21,515 nt of DNA. It comes from an uncultured Lachnospiraceae bacterium (GTDB lineage Bacteria > Bacillota_A > Clostridia > Lachnospirales > Lachnospiraceae). Positions within the stretch are counted from its first letter, which is position 1; every line of letters begins with the position of its first letter. Where the stretch lies: positions 1 to 21,515 of the forward strand of contig CADBQK010000370.1 in the NCBI GenBank assembly GCA_902796775.1, written 5' to 3'. The notes beneath the pieces were generated by a model. That model made no database searches, was not told the origin of the DNA, and saw only the letters and a program-made list of their open reading frames with translations. Of this stretch, positions 16,530 through 21,515 are shown piece by piece. A program made the translations under genes and the position numbers.

Positions 16530-16584
16530 AAACAGGTGATGGAACCGTGTACATGCATGTACTCGTACTCCATCACCTGTTTTT
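16528..16584. terminator. Shared bidirectional terminator between the GH25 and amidase genes
   Basis: Sixteen nucleotides (16528-16543) pair perfectly with 16569-16584. Each side carries an A or T tract, so it serves the convergent genes on both strands. The 25-nt loop contains its own perfect 14-bp palindrome, GTACATGCATGTAC (16549-16562). The stem begins within the GH25 stop codon. Confidence 0.92.
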
Positions 16585-16603
16585 TAATCTCGGTTTTACT
16601 GGT

Positions 16604-18400
16604 TTACTGGCCGATCTCCTGATAGACCGTCCTGGAAATGTCACGGATCATGGAAATGGCCTTTTCATTGCCGCTCTTCAGATTGCTGGCAAGAATGCAG
16701 AGCACATAATCATTTTCCCTGCCCCAGACAATCGCAATATCATTTTCACATATTCCGGTATTTCCCGCAAGCTCCCCTGTCTTATTCGCAGTCTCGGCGT
16801 CAAACTCTTCAATGCCTTTTGGTATTTTGTTTGTCCACTGCTGCGATTTTAAATAGGAAAGCATCTCACCGCTTGCCTCTTTACTGATCAAAGCATTATT
16901 GTAGATATCCTGCAGAATCCTGGCACAATCATTAGAAGATGTGTAATTGTCCCCCTTCTCATTGCTTCCCAGAAAACGTCTGCCCAGACTGGTCCTGGTG
17001 TACCCATGATCCTGACAAAACGCATTGACAAGCTTGGCGCCTTTGGAAAAATCACCGTCCCCCAGCATCTCCACCAGAGTATTGCTTGCGTTATTGTCAC
17101 TTACTGTAATCATTTTTTCGATAAGGTTCTTCCATTTACTCTGCTCTGAAGCAGCGGCTGCCGTCTCAGAATCCGGATCCAGGACCCTTTCATACACGGC
17201 TGCCATAATGAAAACTTTTATGACACTGGCAGATATTACCTGCTCATCGCCGTTGATATCTGCCTGACTGCCGTCAAACATATCTGTGATCGTTACAGCC
17301 CAGGTCTCTCCTGTCTTCTGCGCTTTGTCCGTATAATCTCTTGCAATACTTTCAACAGCAGCTTTCACCGTACCAGGTGATGATGCTTCCTGACTATTGT
17401 CCAGCTCATTCAGGAACTCTTCCAGGGAAGAATCATCGCTATTAGCATCGTTCATGATCTTAGCGCTGCCGGACAGCCCCTGGGACTGGCTGGGATGATC
17501 TGCAAAATACAAGTCGATCCCATCTGCGATGCCCTGTACCATCTTCCTTCGGAAGTCTTCGTCCGCCATGTTCTTGTCATCGGATTCATTTGACATAAAT
17601 CCCATTTCCAGCAGGGCAACAGGTATTTTACTCCAGTTCGTCCCTGTCAGGTCATCCCGCAGACTCAATCCTCTGTTTTTCATCCCGGTTGCTTCGCAGT
17701 AACACTCCAGGACAGCCTCACCCAGGGCTTTTGAATCCTCATGAAGATTGCCTACATATTTGTTTTTGGACGACGGAATCAGCATGGAAGCTCCGTTTAC
17801 ACTGGAATCATCCACTCCGTCTGCATGAAGCCTGATCGTAATGTCCGCACCGGAATCATTTGCCTTTATTGCCCGTTCACTGTTACTGATGGCTGTATCA
17901 TTGTCCTCGCGGAGCATGACCACCTCATACCCGCGCAGCCGCAGCTCTCTGGCCAGCATCAGGCCGATATCCAGATTCAGCTCATACTCATAGATTCCGG
18001 AATATTTCCCCTTTGTACCTGAAGTAGCCTTTGCTTTCAGCTCACTCGAACCAGGTGCATACGGTTCCTTCCCGCTCATATCTACCCAACCGCCCTGATG
18101 GCCCGGATCAATGGCAACAACTCCTTGAATAAAAGACTTTTCTTCCTGCGATTCAGTCTCTTCCACTTCTGTCAGCATGCTCTCCTCTGTTTCCGAAGAA
18201 TTCTCTATCTGCAAGCCTGCCGGCTCCGACTCCGTTTCAAAAACAGACTCCTGGCTCTGTATGGTAGTCTCCGTATCAGAGGATACTGCCGTTTCCTCTG
18301 CTTTCTTCCCGCCTTTTGAACAGCCAGACAGAAGCAGCAGAAGAATCATCCCGGACAATAGCAGGTGTGAAAAACATTTATTCCCTAAAAACAATTTCAA
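16604..18400 (-). CDS. Lipoprotein fusing N-acetylmuramoyl-L-alanine amidase (amidase_3) and a class A beta-lactamase-like domain
   Basis: 598 residues with a TTG start at 18400 (AAAGGA about 10 nt upstream); the first internal ATG would cut into the signal peptide. The lipobox LSGC puts the lipid on C27. Residues 30-90 are an acidic Ser/Thr/Glu linker. Amidase_3 spans about 92-305 with zinc ligands H101 (DPGHQG), E138 and H192 (IRLHADG) and catalytic E265 (LLEMGFMSN); it cuts the amide between MurNAc and the stem peptide. After a second acidic linker, residues 345-598 carry the serine beta-lactamase/penicillin-binding motifs SVIK (S392, K395), SDN (434-436) and KTG (540-542). By eye, the deacylating Glu of class A enzymes (ExxLN) is absent: RRFLGSN stands there. 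A carboxypeptidase, endopeptidase or binding role is therefore likelier than antibiotic hydrolysis. It follows glgB by 33 bp. Confidence 0.9.
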   Translation of the reverse strand: MKLFLGNKCFSHLLLSGMILLLLLSGCSKGGKKAEETAVSSDTETTIQSQESVFETESEPAGLQIENSSETEESMLTEVEETESQEEKSFIQGVVAIDPGHQGGWVDMSGKEPYAPGSSELKAKATSGTKGKYSGIYEYELNLDIGLMLARELRLRGYEVVMLREDNDTAISNSERAIKANDSGADITIRLHADGVDDSSVNGASMLIPSSKNKYVGNLHEDSKALGEAVLECYCEATGMKNRGLSLRDDLTGTNWSKIPVALLEMGFMSNESDDKNMADEDFRRKMVQGIADGIDLYFADHPSQSQGLSGSAKIMNDANSDDSSLEEFLNELDNSQEASSPGTVKAAVESIARDYTDKAQKTGETWAVTITDMFDGSQADINGDEQVISASVIKVFIMAAVYERVLDPDSETAAAASEQSKWKNLIEKMITVSDNNASNTLVEMLGDGDFSKGAKLVNAFCQDHGYTRTSLGRRFLGSNEKGDNYTSSNDCARILQDIYNNALISKEASGEMLSYLKSQQWTNKIPKGIEEFDAETANKTGELAGNTGICENDIAIVWGRENDYVLCILASNLKSGNEKAISMIRDISRTVYQEIGQ

Positions 18401-18433
18401 TAATACGCAATCCTTTCTTCGTTATCTATTGTG

Positions 18434-20431
18434 TTATTTTACCTTCTTGTAATGACCTGCCAGTTTATTTACATCTTTCTTTGCCAGCCTTTTCACAACC
18501 GGCTTAGGAGGGTGCACATAATCAAACTGGAAAATACACACGCCGAATGCCCCCAGGTGATAGGAAATGGAATATTCCTTATAATCCCAATTGATCTTAT
18601 CCGCTTCAATCGGCTTTTCATTCAGACGGCCATCCCCGCCATATTCGTTCTTATTGCTGTTAAACACCTCACGATAGGTTCCCGGGCAGGGCACACCGGA
18701 ACGGAACTGATCGTAAACAACCGGGGAGAAATTGAAATGGCAGAGCAGACTATTCTTCCCGTCCTTTGTAAGACGGCAGAATGTCAGCATGTTATGCTCG
18801 GCATCTGCACCGTTGATCCACTCGAAACCTGCAGGAGAATCATCCATTTCATAAAGAGCTGCATGCTGCTGGTAAAAATGCAGCAGATCCTTTACATAAA
18901 GCTGCAGCTGAGCATGTTCTGCCCTCTCCTGCGGCAGATGCCACTCCAGGCTCATCTCCTCGCTCCATTCATGCATCTGTGCAAACTCCTGCCCCATAAA
19001 CAGCAGCTTCTTGCCGGGATGCATGGTCATCAACCCGTATCCTACCCGCAGGTTGCCGAATTTCTCCGGCATCGTCCCGGGCATTTTATTGATCATGGAT
19101 TTCTTCAGATGAACGACTTCATCGTGAGACAGCACCAGGATATATTTCTCACTGTAAGCATAGGAAAAGCTGAATGTCAGCTGGCTCTGGTGGTACTTCC
19201 TGAAAAACGGATCACACTGCATAAACTCCAGAAAATCATGCATCCAGCCCATATTCCACTTAAAAGTAAAACCAAGGCCGCCGTCTTCAGGCTCGCCTGT
19301 CACCTTCGGCCATGCTGTTGACTCTTCTGCAATCATCATCGTGCCGGGCTGACGCTGACGGATGATGGAATTCAGGTGCTTGAGAAACTCGATCGCATCG
19401 TAGTTTTCATTCCCCCCGTCTTTATTCGGCAGCCACGCACCATCCCGGCGCCCATAATCCAGATAAAGCATGGAAGCAACCGCATCTACCCGCAAACCAT
19501 CAATATGATACTTCTCCAGCCAGAACAGGGCATTCGCAACCAGGAAATTGGAAACCTCCGTTTTTGCATAATTGAAGCAATAGGTCCCCCAGTCCGGATG
19601 CTCCCCGCGCCGGGAATCCGGATGTTCATACAGAGGCGTGCCGTCAAAGCGTCCGAGGCTGAATTCATCCCTTGGGAAGTGAGCCGGTACCCAGTCCAGG
19701 ATAACTCCGATGCCCCGTTCATGCATGTAATCGACCAGATACATAAAATCTTCCGGGCTCCCATAACGGGAAGTTGGTGCATAATATCCGGTCACCTGAT
19801 ATCCCCAGGAACCGTCAAATGGATACTCAGCGATCCCCATCAGCTCTACATGCGTATAACCCATCTCCTGCACATAGTCTGCCAGCTCTGCAGCAAGCCG
19901 TCTGTATCCTATAAAGCCATCCTTATCACCAGGATAAAGATACTCTTTTTTCCAGGAACCCAGATGGACTTCATAGATAGCCATCGGCTTGTTTGCCACA
20001 TCCGGACACTCATTCCGTGCCTTCATCCAGGCTTCATCATTCCACTGGAATCTGTTCAGATTTGTAACAACGGAGGCATTTTCCGGACGAAGCTGCGAAG
20101 CATTCCCATAAGGATCTGCCTTGAAAATAATATTGCCATCAGACGCCTGCACAGCAAATTTGTACAGATCCCCCTCCCCAATACCGGGAATAAACAGATC
20201 CCAGATACCTGACTTGCCTACAGGCTTCATCTGATCCTGACTATGCTGCCAGTAATTAAAATCTCCGACGACAGAAACTGCCTTTGCATTTGGAGCCCAT
20301 ACCGCAAAGTAAGTCCCCTCTTCACCGTTTTCACTAGCAAGATGAGCTCCCATTTTCTCATATATCTGATAATGTGTACCTTTGGCAAAAAGATACATGT
20401 CCATATCTTCAATTCTGTGATCCGACCCCAT
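18434..20431 (-). CDS. glgB: 1,4-alpha-glucan branching enzyme
   Basis: 665 residues from the ATG at 20431, which has AGGAGG 6 nt upstream; a longer frame to 20500 lacks a ribosome binding site and reads as non-coding. Order of domains: a CBM48-like N-terminal domain (about 15-120, with FAVWAPNAKAVSVVGDFN), the GH13 barrel (about 150-500) and a C-terminal beta domain. Catalytic residues sit in GLRVDAVASM (D316), the AEEST motif (near 368-371) and SHDEV (D437). It makes alpha-1,6 branches in glycogen in the cytoplasm. No other glycogen gene is in the window, and the downstream partner is a cell-wall hydrolase, an unusual pairing. Confidence 0.96.
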   Translation of the reverse strand: MGSDHRIEDMDMYLFAKGTHYQIYEKMGAHLASENGEEGTYFAVWAPNAKAVSVVGDFNYWQHSQDQMKPVGKSGIWDLFIPGIGEGDLYKFAVQASDGNIIFKADPYGNASQLRPENASVVTNLNRFQWNDEAWMKARNECPDVANKPMAIYEVHLGSWKKEYLYPGDKDGFIGYRRLAAELADYVQEMGYTHVELMGIAEYPFDGSWGYQVTGYYAPTSRYGSPEDFMYLVDYMHERGIGVILDWVPAHFPRDEFSLGRFDGTPLYEHPDSRRGEHPDWGTYCFNYAKTEVSNFLVANALFWLEKYHIDGLRVDAVASMLYLDYGRRDGAWLPNKDGGNENYDAIEFLKHLNSIIRQRQPGTMMIAEESTAWPKVTGEPEDGGLGFTFKWNMGWMHDFLEFMQCDPFFRKYHQSQLTFSFSYAYSEKYILVLSHDEVVHLKKSMINKMPGTMPEKFGNLRVGYGLMTMHPGKKLLFMGQEFAQMHEWSEEMSLEWHLPQERAEHAQLQLYVKDLLHFYQQHAALYEMDDSPAGFEWINGADAEHNMLTFCRLTKDGKNSLLCHFNFSPVVYDQFRSGVPCPGTYREVFNSNKNEYGGDGRLNEKPIEADKINWDYKEYSISYHLGAFGVCIFQFDYVHPPKPVVKRLAKKDVNKLAGHYKKVK

Positions 20432-20504
20432 TGCAAACCTCCTGTCCCATCCCTGCCCGGCCCCTATGCCCCGGACAGTGCAGAATATTTTCCTGAACAA
20501 GAAT

Positions 20505-20513
20505 AGTATACCA
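20505..20513 (-). promoter_or_regulatory. Extended -10 promoter of glgB
   Basis: On the minus strand TGG directly precedes TATACT (20510-20505), an extended -10 element; a recognisable -35 is missing. The predicted start near 20498 gives a leader of about 67 nt. Confidence 0.45.
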
Positions 20514-20557
20514 CAACTTTCCCTTCATAGATAGACACTTATTGAAACTCATCGGGA

Positions 20558-20600
20558 AGACAGGGGGAGACAGAAAAACGTCCTCTGTCTCCCCCTGTCT
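20558..20600. repeat. Perfect 17-bp inverted repeat upstream of glgB
   Basis: Bases 20558-20574 are exactly complementary to 20584-20600 around a 9-nt loop. The arms are built from GACAGGGGGAGACAG-type purine-rich sequence. It lies between the etfA terminator and the glgB promoter. It may be a REP-like dispersed palindrome or a second terminator, but there is no clean T tract immediately after either arm. Confidence 0.6.
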
Positions 20601-20611
20601 CTTTATAAAAA

Positions 20612-20641
20612 GCACCCGCACCGAAAATCCGGTGCGGGTGC
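20612..20641 (-). terminator. Rho-independent terminator after etfA
   Basis: A perfect 12-bp GC-rich stem (20612-20623 with 20630-20641, loop 6 nt) is followed on the minus strand by a run of T. It lies 29 bp past the etfA stop codon. Confidence 0.94.
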
Positions 20642-20670
20642 CCAGGTATGCATGATTGATTTTGGGAATC

Positions 20671-21515
20671 TTATGCTTCCTTCTGCTTCTTGAGCTCTTC
20701 AATCAGCGGAGGAATTACTTTGAACAGGTCGCCGACAACTGCATAGTCAGATACTGAGAAGATCGGAGCCTCAGGATCCTTGTTGATCGCGACAACATAT
20801 TCAGCACCAGCAATACCTGCCAGATGCTGGATAGCACCGGAGATACCGCAGGCGACATAAAGCTTCGGACCAACAGTCTTGCCGGTCTGGCCTACCTGAT
20901 GTGCATGAGCGATCCAGCCGGAGTCAACTGCTGCACGGGAAGCACCGACAGTTGCGCCCAGCTCCTGAGCCAGCTCATAAATAACACCGCCCTCTACGTA
21001 AGGAGCAGGGCCGCCGCAGCCACGTCCGCCGGATACGATGATCTCAGCTTCCTGAAGGTTGACTGCCTCAGCAACTTCCTTAACTCTCTCGAGGAGCTTG
21101 GTACGAATCTGATCAGAAGCAACATGGATCTCTTCTTTGATGATGGTGCCTTCTCTGCCTTCTACAAGCGGAGGCCTCTTGAAAACGCCGGGACGGCAGG
21201 TGCCGAGCTGCGGACGGGTATCCGGGCACTTGATCATAGCCATCAGGTTGCCGCCGAATGCCGGACGGGTCCAGACCATGTTGTCGCCCTCTTCTACGTC
21301 AACATCAAGACCGGTACAGTCAGCTGTCAGACCTGTCTTCAGATCGCAGGCAACCCTGGGGCCGACATCACGGCCATTGTTGGTAGCACCGATCAGAACT
21401 GCGGACGGCTTATACTTGTTAACAGCGGTCTCGATTGCGATTGCGAATGCATCGGTAGTGAAGTTGAAATACTCCTCACCCTCAACAAGGATGGCTTCAT
21501 CTGCACCATACTCAA
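20671..21515 (-). CDS. etfA: Electron transfer flavoprotein alpha subunit, partial (5' end outside window)
   Basis: The frame is open from the right edge to the TAA at 20671, giving 280 residues; an ATG at 21279 is internal, since conserved EtfA sequence continues upstream of it ([20 protein letters not shown]). The missing N-terminus is probably 50-70 residues. The C-terminal FAD domain is clear: [47 protein letters not shown] and the [13 protein letters not shown] segment. EtfA binds FAD and, with EtfB, passes electrons between an acyl-CoA dehydrogenase (often Bcd in clostridia) or lactate dehydrogenase and ferredoxin or NADH. It is the last gene before a strong terminator, so etfB and the partner dehydrogenase probably lie upstream, beyond the right edge. 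Codon use looks strongly biased, as in highly expressed genes. Confidence 0.95.
   Translation of the reverse strand, partial: EYGADEAILVEGEEYFNFTTDAFAIAIETAVNKYKPSAVLIGATNNGRDVGPRVACDLKTGLTADCTGLDVDVEEGDNMVWTRPAFGGNLMAMIKCPDTRPQLGTCRPGVFKRPPLVEGREGTIIKEEIHVASDQIRTKLLERVKEVAEAVNLQEAEIIVSGGRGCGGPAPYVEGGVIYELAQELGATVGASRAAVDSGWIAHAHQVGQTGKTVGPKLYVACGISGAIQHLAGIAGAEYVVAINKDPEAPIFSVSDYAVVGDLFKVIPPLIEELKKQKEA

Noticed and set aside
16604..18400. The beta-lactamase-like domain as an antibiotic resistance gene
   Set aside because: The SxxK, SDN and KTG motifs are shared with cell-wall enzymes, the deacylating Glu is not seen, and the domain is fused to an amidase.
18431..19321. A 296-residue plus-strand frame opposite glgB, and others opposite glgB and the acyl-CoA ligase
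   Set aside because: These are antisense shadows of well-conserved enzymes; they lack ribosome binding sites and read as random His/Ile/Pro-rich protein.
20432..20500. A longer N-terminus for the branching enzyme
   Set aside because: The extra 23 residues have no family similarity, and AGGAGG stands 6 nt before the inner ATG at 20431. The extension also begins almost at the predicted transcription start.
20671..21279. A 202-residue EtfA-like protein starting at 21279
   Set aside because: Conserved EtfA sequence continues in frame upstream to the window edge, so this ATG is internal and the gene is cut by the window, not truncated.
1..21515. CRISPR arrays, tRNA or rRNA genes, insertion sequences, phage genes
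   Set aside because: No regularly spaced repeats, no cloverleaf or rRNA-like segments, and no transposase, integrase or phage proteins were seen on either strand.

Overview
The window looks like chromosomal DNA from an anaerobic Firmicute, most likely a Lachnospiraceae-type Clostridia. The basis is gene content: a Flp1-like/DUF5702 tad pilus locus, an indolepyruvate:ferredoxin oxidoreductase operon with PaaK, an EtfA electron-transfer flavoprotein, lipoprotein cell-wall hydrolases, and strong AGGAGG ribosome binding sites. Base composition is near 50% GC by eye. I see no rRNA, tRNA, CRISPR array, insertion sequence or phage gene.

Layout, left to right. (1) 1-3330, minus strand: a piece of a tad-type pilus locus, transcribed as A24 prepilin peptidase, degenerate TadZ/CpaE-like protein, a 56-residue Flp1-like pilin and a DUF5702 protein that runs off the left edge. 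The usual CpaF ATPase and TadB/TadC platform genes are not between TadZ and the pilin. (2) 3331-3665: a 335-bp gene-free stretch with the pilus-locus promoter and a strong terminator. (3) 3666-7910, minus: the iorA-iorB-paaK-ACT operon, which interconverts aryl pyruvates, arylacetyl-CoAs and aryl acids. (4) 8079-9719, minus: a Na+/phosphate symporter with a PhoU tail. (5) 9896-11530, minus: a stand-alone AMP-forming acyl-CoA ligase. (6) 11690-14211, minus: a sodium:solute symporter followed by a metal-dependent amidohydrolase, divergent from (7) 14445-16529, plus: an Ldh2-type 2-hydroxyacid dehydrogenase followed by a GH25 muramidase-like lipoprotein. The divergent control region holds two promoters, paired AAGT-N5-ACTT sites and an 8-bp inverted repeat. 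(8) 16604-20431, minus: glycogen branching enzyme glgB, then a lipoprotein joining an amidase_3 domain to a class A beta-lactamase-like domain. The latter converges on the GH25 gene over a shared terminator. (9) 20671-21515, minus: the 3' part of etfA, running off the right edge.

Likely functional themes are fermentation of aromatic amino acids (iorAB-paaK), uptake and oxidation of an unknown small organic acid (symporter, amidohydrolase, Ldh2), peptidoglycan processing (GH25 and the amidase/serine-hydrolase fusion), glycogen branching, and flavin-based electron transfer.

Most of this is ordinary core metabolism and I did not find a clearly new defence or mobile system. The points most worth a second look are the amidase/beta-lactamase-like fusion, the divergent control region, the incomplete tad gene order, and several inverted repeats that the genes do not explain.
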